Positions 1-7,323 of a stretch of 29,686 nucleotides of DNA are shown here, in pieces (within the stretch, counting starts at the first letter, position 1; each line of letters opens with the position of its first letter). Source of the DNA: HGM13006 sp964527315 (GTDB taxonomy: Bacteria > Bacillota > Clostridia > Oscillospirales > Oscillospiraceae). The stretch covers positions 1-29,686 of the forward strand of contig CAZGOQ010000013.1 of NCBI GenBank assembly GCA_964527315.1, read 5' to 3'. Below the pieces are notes generated by a model, which saw only the letters and a list, made by a program, of their open reading frames with translations, ran no database searches and had not been told where the DNA came from. Both the position numbers and the translations under genes were made by a program.

Positions 1-84
1 CTCTATTCGCTATTCTTTTTTCCTTATTTGTCACACATCATTGTAACACCTACAAAACCTTTGAAAAGAAATTAATTTTTTCTC

Positions 85-113
85 TTGCATTTTGAAAAAA
101 CCTGTGATATAAT
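85..113 (+). promoter_or_regulatory. Sigma-A promoter of rpmE
   Basis: TTGCAT at 85-90 and TATAAT at 108-113 are separated by exactly 17 bp, a near-consensus housekeeping promoter. Transcription would start near 120, giving a leader of about 57 nt before rpmE. The leader contains a short GGCG/CGCC hairpin around 133-146. The AT-rich stretch 1-84 shows nothing else recognisable. Confidence 0.85.
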
Positions 114-176
114 AACCGGGCTTGAAATTACGGGCGTATTGCGCCTTTACCTATGGACCGAAAGAGGTGAACAGAC

Positions 177-377
177 GTGAAGAAGGGCATCCATCCCGAT
201 TATCAGCAGACCACTATCCGCTGCGCTTGTGGTAACGTGTTTGAGACCGGGTCTACAAAGAAGGATATCAGAGTTGAAATCTGCTCCAAGTGTCACCCGT
301 TCTATACCGGCAAGCAGAAGCTGGTAGACACTGGTGGACGTGTTGAACGCTTCAACAAGAAATTCGGTCTGAAGTAA
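177..377 (+). CDS. rpmE: 50S ribosomal protein L31 (zinc-binding form)
   Basis: This is a 66-residue protein of the large ribosomal subunit. It begins MKKGIHPDY, the usual L31 N-terminus, and has four cysteines (C16, C18, C36, C39) arranged as in the zinc-binding C+ form of the family, with the CSKCHPFYTGKQK block near residues 36-48. The start is GTG, preceded by AAAGAGGTG at 161-169. It has its own near-consensus promoter upstream and an intrinsic terminator directly downstream, so it is probably mainly monocistronic. Length and motifs are normal for the family. The zinc form can serve as a zinc store in bacteria that also have a C- paralogue; no paralogue is in the window. Confidence 0.97.
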   Translation: MKKGIHPDYQQTTIRCACGNVFETGSTKKDIRVEICSKCHPFYTGKQKLVDTGGRVERFNKKFGLK

Positions 378-387
378 GTATCCCGTC

Positions 388-426
388 AAGGGGGCTGTTT
401 CACTGCGTGGAACAGCCCCTTTTTGC
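388..426 (+). terminator. Intrinsic terminator after rpmE
   Basis: GGGGCTGTT (391-399) pairs with AACAGCCCC (411-419) across an 11-nt loop and is followed by a run of five T. It lies 11 nt after the rpmE stop codon. The remaining gene-free stretch 427-607 before hflX has no promoter I can support, so hflX may use read-through or an unrecognised promoter. Confidence 0.9.
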
Positions 427-607
427 TTTTTTTGGCAAGACCTCATGATACTTCGACGGCCCTTTGCGGATTTTTTCGCCGTGACTGCGTCTTAAAAACT
501 GAAAAAGCACAAAGTATTCCTGCGTTTTTTACTGTCAGGAGAAGAAATCTCTCGCAAATTGCTCGCCGCCGGATCGTGCGGTCATGTCTAAGATATTTGG
601 AGGATCA

Positions 608-1831
608 ATGGAAGAAAAAGTTGCAATTGATAAAGCGATTTTAGCGGGCCTGGACGCGGCTGTGTTTTCCAAAGAGGAAACCGCGACAGAGCGCAGCTTA
701 GAGGAGTTGCGGGCCCTTTTGGAAACAGCAGGCGGAAGTGCTGTGGGAATGCTGCTGCAATCCCGGCCTGCGCCCGACCCTCATTCGTTCTTAGGCGAAG
801 GCAAGGCGGAAGAACTGCGGGCAGCAGTAGAGGAAACCGGCGCAAACATGGTAATCTTCGACAACGATCTCGGCCCATCTCAGATCCGCACCCTGGAGGA
901 AATGACCGGCGTTACGGTCATTGACCGCAGTACACTGATTCTGGATATTTTTGCCCAGCGGGCTAAGACCCGGGAAGGCAAGCTGCAGGTGGAACTGGCC
1001 CAGTATCAGTATCTTTTGCCCCGGCTCTCCGGCATGGGAAAAAGTCTCTCACGGCAGGGCGGCGGCATTGGCGCCAGAGGCCCCGGCGAGACCCGGCTGG
1101 AAACCGACCGGCGGCACATTCGAAGCCGCATTGCCCGGCTGCGGGAGGAACTGAAAGAAGTGCGACGAGTTCGGGGCGTACAGCGTCAACTGCGGGAGAA
1201 AAACAGCGTGCCCGTGGTGGCGCTGGTGGGCTACACCAACGGGGCGGGAATCCCCGCCAATGACCGATTATTTGACACCCTGGACACTACCACACGGCGG
1301 CTCAAGGTTTCCGATACCCTGGAGGTTTTGCTCAGCGACACGGTTGGTTTTATCGCCAAGCTGCCCCATCATCTGGTGGAAGCCTTTCAGGCAACACTGG
1401 AAGAACTGCAATATGCGGATCTGCTGCTCCATGTCATCGACGCATCCGACCCGGATCGGGAAGATCATATGGCAGTGGTGGAAAAACTGGTAGCCCAACT
1501 TGCGCCCCAGGGCGTGCCGGTGATTGAGGTCTACAACAAGGCCGATCTGGTATCGGCGGATCTGCTTCCGGCGGGTGAAAACAGGATCGCGGTTTCTGCT
1601 GCCCGGGGCGAACATTTAGAGGAACTTTTGAAGCTGATTGACAAAAATCTTGATACTGGCGTCCAGCGGGTGATGATGCTGCTGCCTTATGCCAAGGCCG
1701 GAGAACTCGATCGGCTCCACCGGGAGGCAAAAGTGTTTTCCGCAGCGTATGAAAATGAGGGCATTCGGGTGGATGCGGCCCTGAATCCCGAATTGCAGGG
1801 GCGGTATCGGGAATATATTGTTGAAACATGA
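608..1831 (+). CDS. hflX: HflX-family ribosome-associated GTPase lacking its P-loop
   Basis: HflX binds 50S/70S ribosomes and splits stalled or hibernating ribosomes using GTP. ATG at 608 is preferred (GGAGG at 599-603) over an in-frame ATG at 584 that has no ribosome binding site, giving 407 residues. Family motifs present are FLGEGKAEEL (about 61-70), DNDLGPSQ, the TREGKLQVELAQ helix, GGGIGARGPGETRLE, DTTTRR, the G3 motif DTVGF, the G4 motif NKAD and a G5-like SAA. The G1/Walker A motif is missing: the usual GYTNxGKST...GAG run reads GYTN directly into GAGIPANDRLF at bases 1240/1241. About 11 codons appear deleted in frame, so the reading frame is intact but phosphate binding should be lost. 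It could be a genuine inactivating deletion, a repurposed ribosome-binding protein, or an assembly error. Confidence 0.93.
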   Translation: MEEKVAIDKAILAGLDAAVFSKEETATERSLEELRALLETAGGSAVGMLLQSRPAPDPHSFLGEGKAEELRAAVEETGANMVIFDNDLGPSQIRTLEEMTGVTVIDRSTLILDIFAQRAKTREGKLQVELAQYQYLLPRLSGMGKSLSRQGGGIGARGPGETRLETDRRHIRSRIARLREELKEVRRVRGVQRQLREKNSVPVVALVGYTNGAGIPANDRLFDTLDTTTRRLKVSDTLEVLLSDTVGFIAKLPHHLVEAFQATLEELQYADLLLHVIDASDPDREDHMAVVEKLVAQLAPQGVPVIEVYNKADLVSADLLPAGENRIAVSAARGEHLEELLKLIDKNLDTGVQRVMMLLPYAKAGELDRLHREAKVFSAAYENEGIRVDAALNPELQGRYREYIVET

Positions 1832-1917
1832 GCCAGCAAGTGATCGAAAATTGACTCTTTGAACATTCAGACGGCGGAAGCTACTGTCGAAGAAAGTTGG
1901 AAAAGAAGGAAACCATA

Positions 1918-2478
1918 TTGAAACTGCAAACCAAAACCATAGAAACGAAGCGGCTGATTTTGCGTCAATTCAGGATAGAAGATGCCGAAGCCATGTATCG
2001 GAACTGGGCCTCTGACCCCGCAGTCACAAAGTATTTGCAGTGGCCCACATATACCAGTGAGGAAACGGCAGTGGGTCGGATACGTTTTATGATTGACCAG
2101 TATGAAAAAGGCGCAATCAGCGATTGGGCTATTGCGTTGAAGGAAATCGGCCAGGTCATTGGCAGCATCGGCGTGGTTTCCGTGAACGAGGCGGCGAAAA
2201 GCGTCCATGTGGGATACTGCATTGGAAAAACGTGGTGGCATCAGGGAATCACGTCTGAAGCCCTTGCCGCAGTGATTGAATATTTCTTTACAGAAACAGA
2301 AGTACTGCGGGTGGATTCCCGCCATGCGGTGGAGAACCCCAATTCCGGCGGAGCCATGAAAAAATGCGGTATGCGGTATGAGGGAACGCTCAGAAAGTCA
2401 GACTGGTGCAATCAGGGGATTTGCGACGCGGTTTGGTATGGCATATTGAAAGATGAATGGATGGAGCGGAGAGAATGA
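1918..2478 (+). CDS. GNAT-family N-acetyltransferase (RimJ/RimL-like)
   Basis: This encodes an acetyl-CoA-dependent N-acetyltransferase of about 186 residues; the substrate (protein N-terminus, antibiotic or small amine) cannot be told from sequence. It opens with the typical TKRLILRQFRIEDAEAMY segment of RimJ/RimL-type enzymes, has the VGYCIGKTWWHQGIT acetyl-CoA-binding segment in the middle and a C-terminal AVENPNSGGAMKKCGM motif, the usual NxxSxxxxxKxGF position. TTG at 1918 is chosen as start because AGAAGGA lies 7 nt upstream; TTG at 1897 would add seven residues but has only a weak ribosome binding site. Its stop codon overlaps the yigZ start (ATGA), so the two are translationally coupled. 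Confidence 0.9.
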   Translation: MKLQTKTIETKRLILRQFRIEDAEAMYRNWASDPAVTKYLQWPTYTSEETAVGRIRFMIDQYEKGAISDWAIALKEIGQVIGSIGVVSVNEAAKSVHVGYCIGKTWWHQGITSEALAAVIEYFFTETEVLRVDSRHAVENPNSGGAMKKCGMRYEGTLRKSDWCNQGICDAVWYGILKDEWMERRE

Positions 2479-3107
2479 CAGAATACTATCTCCCCGCAGG
2501 CTACGGCACAGCGGAGCATGTGGAGAAAAAATCCCGGTTTATCGGCCAGGTCTGGCCTATCTTATCAGAGGAGGAAGCCAGGGAGAAAATTCAGCAGGTG
2601 AAAAAGAAATACCACGATGCCCGGCACAGCTGCTGGTGCTTTTGCCTTCGGGACGGTACAATGCGCTATTCCGACGACGGCGAGCCACAGGGCACAGCGG
2701 GCCAGCCCATGCTGACGGTCTTTACCCGATCGGGTATTACTGACGCGCTCTGTGTGGTGACCCGGTATTTTGGCGGCGTACTCCTTGGCACAGGAGGGCT
2801 GGTCCGGGCCTACAGCAAGGCGGCGAAGGACGCCCTCAGTGCCGCCGGGATCAGCGTCGAGCGGTGCTGGGATAAAATTCTTGTGGTCTGCCCCTACGGT
2901 CTCTACGACCGGCTTCGGCAGGAAACGGAGAACATGGGCGGCATCATTGACGGGACGGAATTCGGCGCGGATGTGACCATGACGGTCCTTGCTCCGGAGG
3001 AAGTGACCGCCGGATATCTGGACAGACTAACGGAAATGACCGGCGGAAAAATCCAGGGCGAAAAAATGGGACAGATATTCCGAAGCGTTCGGATAGAAGC
3101 TTTTTAA
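2475..3107 (+). CDS. yigZ: YigZ/IMPACT-family protein
   Basis: This is a 210-residue member of the UPF0029/IMPACT family, a widely conserved group of uncertain biochemical role related to the ribosome-binding-domain fold and to eukaryotic regulators of GCN2. The diagnostic motifs are YSDDGEPQGTAGQP (65-78) and VVTRYFGGVLLGTGGLVRAYS (94-114). ATG at 2475 is preferred because it overlaps the upstream stop codon and has GGAG at 2463-2466; an in-frame ATG at 2457 has poorer spacing. The gene sits between the acetyltransferase and dgt with 12 nt to dgt, consistent with one operon. Nothing in it looks unusual. Confidence 0.93.
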   Translation: MTEYYLPAGYGTAEHVEKKSRFIGQVWPILSEEEAREKIQQVKKKYHDARHSCWCFCLRDGTMRYSDDGEPQGTAGQPMLTVFTRSGITDALCVVTRYFGGVLLGTGGLVRAYSKAAKDALSAAGISVERCWDKILVVCPYGLYDRLRQETENMGGIIDGTEFGADVTMTVLAPEEVTAGYLDRLTEMTGGKIQGEKMGQIFRSVRIEAF

Positions 3108-3119
3108 AGGGGTGTATCT

Positions 3120-4121
3120 ATGATTCGAGAAGAACTGGAACAGGCGGAATATCAAATCATGGCTCCTTGGGCGGCAAAGGCAAGAGAAACCAAAGGGCGG
3201 ATGAAGCCGGAGATGGAAAGTGAGGTTCGAACCTGCTATCAGCGGGATGTGGACCGAATCGTTTACTCCAAGTCCTTCCGGCGGCTGAAGCACAAGACCC
3301 AGGTGTTTTTGCAGCCGGAAGGCGATCACTACCGCACAAGACTGACCCACACTCTGGAGGTCATGCGGATCTCCCGTACCATTGCAAGGGCCTTGCATCT
3401 CAACGAAGATTTAACGGAGGCCATTGCCTTCGGTCATGATTTGGGCCATACGCCATTTGGCCACGCAGGGGAAAAGGCTCTGACAGAGATCACCGGAACG
3501 CCCTTTCACCATAACGAGCAGTCGCTGCGGGTGGTGGATGTGCTGGAAAAAGACGGCGAGGGACTGAACCTCTGTTATGAGACCCGTATGGGCATTATCG
3601 GACATACCGGGGATTTTATCCCGGAAACGCTGGAGGGGCAGATTATCCGTCTGGCAGACCGCATCGCCTATATCAACCACGACATCGACGACGCCTGCCG
3701 AGCTGGAATCCTCAAGAATAATGATATTCCCAGAGATATTTCAGATATTCTGGGAGAGACGCACGCCCAGCGCATCAATACGCTGGTGCAGGATATTGTG
3801 GAGCATTCCGCAGGAAAAGCAAAGCTGGAGCGGGACCCTGAGGTGGCGGACGCCATGGAACGTCTGCGGGAGTTTATGTTCGAGCGGGTTTACCGCAATC
3901 CCGTTGCAAAAGGGGAGGAGCATAAGGCCCGGGATATCATCAGAATGCTCTATGAATACTATTTAAAGTACCCGGAGAAACTTCCAGCAGACTTTCAGCC
4001 CCAGTTGAGTTTTGATGGCATTCAGCGAACGATCACGGACTATATTGCCTGCATGACAGACCAGTATGCAGTCTATAAATTCGGTGAAATTTTTGTCCCA
4101 ACGGCTTGGCAGCTGCGATAA
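3120..4121 (+). CDS. dgt: dGTP triphosphohydrolase-like HD protein
   Basis: This is a 333-residue HD-superfamily phosphohydrolase. Members hydrolyse dNTPs, classically dGTP, to deoxynucleoside and triphosphate, which tunes dNTP pools. The metal-binding H...HD...D set is visible as H77 (LTHTLEV), H106-D107 (FGHDLGHTPFGHAGE) and D180 (IRLADRIAY). The short single-domain form without an insertion is usual in Firmicutes. Start is ATG with AAGGGGTG just upstream. It lies directly upstream of dnaG (51 nt gap to the chosen start), the standard clostridial dgt-dnaG-rpoD order, consistent with joint expression of replication genes. Confidence 0.95.
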   Translation: MIREELEQAEYQIMAPWAAKARETKGRMKPEMESEVRTCYQRDVDRIVYSKSFRRLKHKTQVFLQPEGDHYRTRLTHTLEVMRISRTIARALHLNEDLTEAIAFGHDLGHTPFGHAGEKALTEITGTPFHHNEQSLRVVDVLEKDGEGLNLCYETRMGIIGHTGDFIPETLEGQIIRLADRIAYINHDIDDACRAGILKNNDIPRDISDILGETHAQRINTLVQDIVEHSAGKAKLERDPEVADAMERLREFMFERVYRNPVAKGEEHKARDIIRMLYEYYLKYPEKLPADFQPQLSFDGIQRTITDYIACMTDQYAVYKFGEIFVPTAWQLR

Positions 4122-4172
4122 AACGCATAATTTCCCATAAGATTGGAAATCATTGGAAAGGAGACGCAGCCA

Positions 4173-5948
4173 GTGGCATTTTCAGATTCTTTTATGGAAG
4201 AACTGGGGGAGAAAAACCCCATTGAGGACGTGGTGGGGCAGTATGTGTCCCTGACCCGCCGGGGCAGCAACCTCTTTGGCCTGTGTCCCTTTCACAATGA
4301 AAAAACTGCTTCTTTCTCTGTGGCTCCGGAAAAAGGGATCTATTACTGCTTTGGCTGTCACAAGGGCGGCGGCGCTGTGAATTTTATTATGGAGATCGAA
4401 GGGCTGGACTACCCGGATGCGGTGCGATTTTTGGCAAAGCGGGCTGGTATGCAGGTGCCGGAAGAGGATCCGCGGCAGGTTTCCTCCCTTCGGCGGAAGG
4501 AAAAGCTTTGGGCATTATGCAGGGATGCGGCAAAATTTTACCATGAGACCCTGAAAAGCCCGCAGGGGCAGGTCGGACTGCAATATCTGCTCCGCCGCGG
4601 TCTGACAAAAAAAACCATCATCTCCTTTGGCCTGGGCTTCGCGCCCAACGGCTGGGATGGGCTGAAACAGGCAATGCTGGAAAAGGGTTATACCGTTCAA
4701 GATCTGCAGGATGCCGGTCTGGTTCGAACCAAAACCCGGACGAGGCAGGGAGAGGAGGGCGAATCCATCGAAGAAAAGAGCACCTATGACTGGTTCCGCA
4801 ACCGGGTCATGTTCCCTATTATTGATGTTCGCGGCAATGTCATCGGCTTCGGCGGCCGGGTCATGGACAGTTCTGAGCCAAAATATCTCAACTCCCCGGA
4901 GAGCATGATCTTCAACAAGCGAAAAAATCTCTTTGGCCTGAATGTGGCGAAAAAAACAAAGATGAATATGCTGGTGCTGACGGAGGGATATATGGATACG
5001 ATCTCCATGCATCAATATGGCTTTGACTGTGCCGTTGCGTCTCTGGGAACCAGCCTGACTCAGGAACAGGCAGGGATGTTGAGCAAATACACCAAAGAAC
5101 TGGTGCTCTGCTATGACGGGGATCAGGCAGGACAGAATGCGGCAAAGCGCGCCATTTCCATTTTGGAGAAGACGGATGTGACTGTTCGCGTGCTCCGGAT
5201 GCAGGGAGCCAAGGATCCGGATGAATTTTTGAAGAAATATGGCCCGGACCGGTTCCGCCAGCTTTTAGGGGCTTCTGAAAATCAGGCAGTCTATCAGCTG
5301 GAATCCATCAAAAGAAATCACGATCTCAGTACGGACGAGGGAAAGATCGCTTTTTTGCAGGAGGCCGCACAGCTGATTGCTTCCATGCAAAGCGCTGTGG
5401 AGCGGGAGGTATACAGCACCCGTGCGGCAGAAATCGCGAAGGTTCAGCCGGATGCAATGAAGCTGGAGGTCACAAGGGCCTATCGGAAACGGCTGAATGC
5501 CCAAAAAAAACGTCAGGAACGTCAGGAACTTCGTCCAGCGGAAAAGATTCAGCCGACAGTTTCCGGATTGAAATACGAAAATATAAGATCCGCTGTAGCG
5601 GAGGAAGGCCTGCTCAGCCAAATTCTTTTGGAGCCGGGATTGATAGAAATGGCCGGAGAACTATCCGCCCAGTCCTTTTCCTCGCCGTTGCTGGGAAGCG
5701 TCTTTGACTGGCTGTGCAGGCGGTGGCAGGCAGGCAAAAGCATCAGCATTCCAGCTATGGAGGGGACGTTTTCCTCTGAAGAACTGTCCCAAATCACAAG
5801 GATTGTGCAAAAAGGAGAGAACCAAGTCAATGAACAAGCGGTGCGGGATTACATTGCTGTGATCCGGTCAGAAGCGGCAAAGCACGACAGCAAGGATCTG
5901 ATGGCGGCGCTGGATCGCCGCCGGAACAAAAACGGGCATGGAGGTTGA
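4173..5948 (+). CDS. dnaG: DNA primase
   Basis: DnaG makes RNA primers for the replisome. GTG at 4173 is chosen as start because AAAGGAG lies at 4157-4163 with 9-nt spacing; an in-frame TTG at 4143 is less likely. The 591-residue product has the N-terminal CHC2 zinc finger (C38, H41, C59, C62), the RNA polymerase domain with KYLNSPES (about 237-244), and a TOPRIM core with EGYMD (E271) and DGDQAG (315-320). A less conserved helicase-binding region follows, with a basic QKKRQERQE stretch. The stop codon is 4 nt before the sigma factor start, and the ribosome binding site of the sigma gene lies inside the dnaG end, so the two are tightly coupled. Confidence 0.97.
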   Translation: MAFSDSFMEELGEKNPIEDVVGQYVSLTRRGSNLFGLCPFHNEKTASFSVAPEKGIYYCFGCHKGGGAVNFIMEIEGLDYPDAVRFLAKRAGMQVPEEDPRQVSSLRRKEKLWALCRDAAKFYHETLKSPQGQVGLQYLLRRGLTKKTIISFGLGFAPNGWDGLKQAMLEKGYTVQDLQDAGLVRTKTRTRQGEEGESIEEKSTYDWFRNRVMFPIIDVRGNVIGFGGRVMDSSEPKYLNSPESMIFNKRKNLFGLNVAKKTKMNMLVLTEGYMDTISMHQYGFDCAVASLGTSLTQEQAGMLSKYTKELVLCYDGDQAGQNAAKRAISILEKTDVTVRVLRMQGAKDPDEFLKKYGPDRFRQLLGASENQAVYQLESIKRNHDLSTDEGKIAFLQEAAQLIASMQSAVEREVYSTRAAEIAKVQPDAMKLEVTRAYRKRLNAQKKRQERQELRPAEKIQPTVSGLKYENIRSAVAEEGLLSQILLEPGLIEMAGELSAQSFSSPLLGSVFDWLCRRWQAGKSISIPAMEGTFSSEELSQITRIVQKGENQVNEQAVRDYIAVIRSEAAKHDSKDLMAALDRRRNKNGHGG

Positions 5949-5952
5949 CAGC

Positions 5953-7089
5953 ATGAGCAAAACCAGAAAAGTTGAAGAGAATGTGTTTCAGGAGGCGGAG
6001 CAAAAGCTGATCAAGCAGGGGAAGCAGACAGGGAATCTCAGTATGGACAATCTTGTCTCAGTGCTGGCCCCCTTGGGCGCGGACATGACCGAGATCGAGC
6101 GGGCGTATCAGGTTTTGTCAGATGCTGGAATTGACGTGCTGCCCTCTGATGAGGGGACAGAGGACACTCAGCCCAGTGTGGAAGAACTCAGCCAGCTTCA
6201 GGAAGAACTGGATGAGGAACAGAAAAATATTGAGGCAGCGGAAAGCCTGGAAACAGAAGGCTCTACCAGCGACCCGGTTCGGATGTATCTTCGGGAGATC
6301 GGGAAAGTGCCGCTACTGACCAGCGAACAGGAGTTGGAGATCGCCAAGCGCATCGAGCAGGGAGATCAGGAGGCCGCAAAGGAGATGACGGAAGCAAACC
6401 TCCGACTGGTGGTATCTATCGCAAAACGCTATGTGGGTCGGGGAATGCAGCTGCTCGATCTGATCCAGGAAGGAAATCTGGGCCTGCTCAAGGCCGTGGA
6501 AAAGTATGACTATACCAAAGGCTTCAAATTTTCCACCTATGCCACCTGGTGGGTGCGACAGGCTATCACCAGAGCTCTGGCCGATCAGGCGAGAACCATT
6601 CGGATCCCCGTTCATATGGTGGAGACTATGAACAGGCTGACCCAGAGTTCCCGGAAGCTTCAGCAGGAACTGGGACGGGAGCCAACCATGGAGGAACTGA
6701 GCCAGGTCATGCATATAAGTCCGGAGCGCATCAGCGAGATCCGGCAGATGTGCATGGAACCAGTGTCGCTGGAATCCCCGGTGGGAGAGGAAGATGACAG
6801 CCATCTGGGGGATTTTATCGAGGATGATGTCAATTCTCAGCCCTCGGAGGCCGTTTCGAAAACCATGCTGCGCCAGCAGCTTTACGAGATTCTTGATACT
6901 CTTTCCGACCGGGAAGCCAAAGTGCTCCGTCTGCGCTACGGTCTGGATGATGGACGGCCCAGAACGCTGGAGGAAGTGGGCAAGGAGTTCAACGTCACTC
7001 GGGAGCGGGTGCGGCAAATCGAGGCCAAGGCACTCCGAAAAATTAGAAACCCCAACCGCTCCAATAAATTGAAAGACTTTTTGACATAA
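5953..7089 (+). CDS. rpoD: Primary RNA polymerase sigma factor (RpoD/SigA)
   Basis: This is the housekeeping sigma factor that recognises TTGACA/TATAAT promoters. ATG at 5953 is chosen because GGAGG sits at 5940-5944 with 8-nt spacing; the in-frame ATG at 5938 overlaps dnaG and lacks a site. In the 378-residue product, region 1.1 spans about 5-60, an acidic linker about 67-105, region 1.2 SDPVRMYLREIG (106-117), region 2 NLRLVVSIAKRYVGRG to YATWWVRQAI (149-205), region 3 about 220-300, and region 4 with the helix-turn-helix EEVGKEFNVTRERVRQIE (340-357). Length is typical for Firmicutes. Several promoters in this window match the expected sigma-A consensus. Confidence 0.98.
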   Translation: MSKTRKVEENVFQEAEQKLIKQGKQTGNLSMDNLVSVLAPLGADMTEIERAYQVLSDAGIDVLPSDEGTEDTQPSVEELSQLQEELDEEQKNIEAAESLETEGSTSDPVRMYLREIGKVPLLTSEQELEIAKRIEQGDQEAAKEMTEANLRLVVSIAKRYVGRGMQLLDLIQEGNLGLLKAVEKYDYTKGFKFSTYATWWVRQAITRALADQARTIRIPVHMVETMNRLTQSSRKLQQELGREPTMEELSQVMHISPERISEIRQMCMEPVSLESPVGEEDDSHLGDFIEDDVNSQPSEAVSKTMLRQQLYEILDTLSDREAKVLRLRYGLDDGRPRTLEEVGKEFNVTRERVRQIEAKALRKIRNPNRSNKLKDFLT

Positions 7090-7135
7090 TATCAGCTTGT
7101 CAAAAAACTTCTCCGCAGAGGAACGCCTCGCAGAG

Positions 7136-7159
7136 TTTCGCCGCCCGCAGGCGGCGAAA
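7136..7159. repeat. 10-bp GC-rich inverted repeat
   Basis: TTTCGCCGCC (7136-7145) and GGCGGCGAAA (7150-7159) form a perfect 10-bp stem with a CGCA tetraloop. It starts 47 nt after the sigma factor stop and is followed by only a short AT-rich tail, so it is a weak terminator candidate or an RNA 3'-end stabiliser. Confidence 0.65.
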
Positions 7160-7172
7160 TAAATTGAAATCT

Positions 7173-7199
7173 GTTTTCTGCATGTGCATCGCAGAAAAC
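7173..7199. repeat. 9-bp inverted repeat
   Basis: GTTTTCTGC (7173-7181) and GCAGAAAAC (7191-7199) pair across a 9-nt loop. No T-run follows on either strand, so a terminator role is not obvious. Confidence 0.55.
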
Positions 7200-7244
7200 G
7201 CTTTACGGTCTGCAAGTGTGCGCGCTGTCAGGCCGCAGTCCTTT

Positions 7245-7272
7245 GTCAAAAAAGCCGGACGGCTTTTTTGAC
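7245..7272. terminator. Bidirectional intrinsic terminator
   Basis: GTCAAAAAAGCC (7245-7256) and GGCTTTTTTGAC (7261-7272) are perfectly complementary with a 4-nt loop. The A6-GC core-T6 arrangement reads as an intrinsic terminator on both strands, serving the sigma factor operon (plus) and the lipoprotein operon (minus). Confidence 0.7.
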
Positions 7273-7277
7273 AGTCT

Positions 7278-7314
7278 CAGGCCCCATCGGAACCGTACAT
7301 TCCGATGGGGCCTG
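7278..7314. terminator. 14-bp hairpin at the lipoprotein gene 3' end
   Basis: CAGGCCCCATCGGA (7278-7291) and TCCGATGGGGCCTG (7301-7314) form a perfect 14-bp stem with a 9-nt loop, 9 nt beyond the lipoprotein stop codon on the minus strand. No T-run follows directly, so it probably acts with the adjacent hairpin at 7245-7272 or protects the mRNA 3' end. Confidence 0.6.
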
Positions 7315-7323
7315 AATCGTTGC

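Larger units (their letters stand above)
7090..7323. other. Gene-free stretch with four consecutive hairpins
   Basis: No open frame here looks coding. The interval lies between the convergent sigma factor and lipoprotein genes and contains four perfect inverted repeats: 7136-7159, 7173-7199, 7245-7272 and 7278-7314. The sequence TTGTCAAAAAA occurs twice (7097-7107 and 7243-7253). The last two hairpins are positioned to terminate transcription from both sides; the first two are unexplained. Confidence 0.8.

Noticed and set aside
120..176. Possible ribosomal L31 autoregulatory leader RNA before rpmE
   Set aside because: Only a 4-bp GGCG/CGCC stem is visible in the 57-nt leader, too little to support an RNA family call.
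427..607. Promoter or structured RNA upstream of hflX
   Set aside because: Several AT-rich and T-rich patches and an ACGGC/GCCGT pairing exist, but no -35/-10 pair with proper spacing or extended stem could be supported.
6313..7215. A 300-codon minus-strand open frame opposite the sigma factor gene
   Set aside because: Antisense to the sigma factor gene, extends through the terminator hairpins, no motifs.
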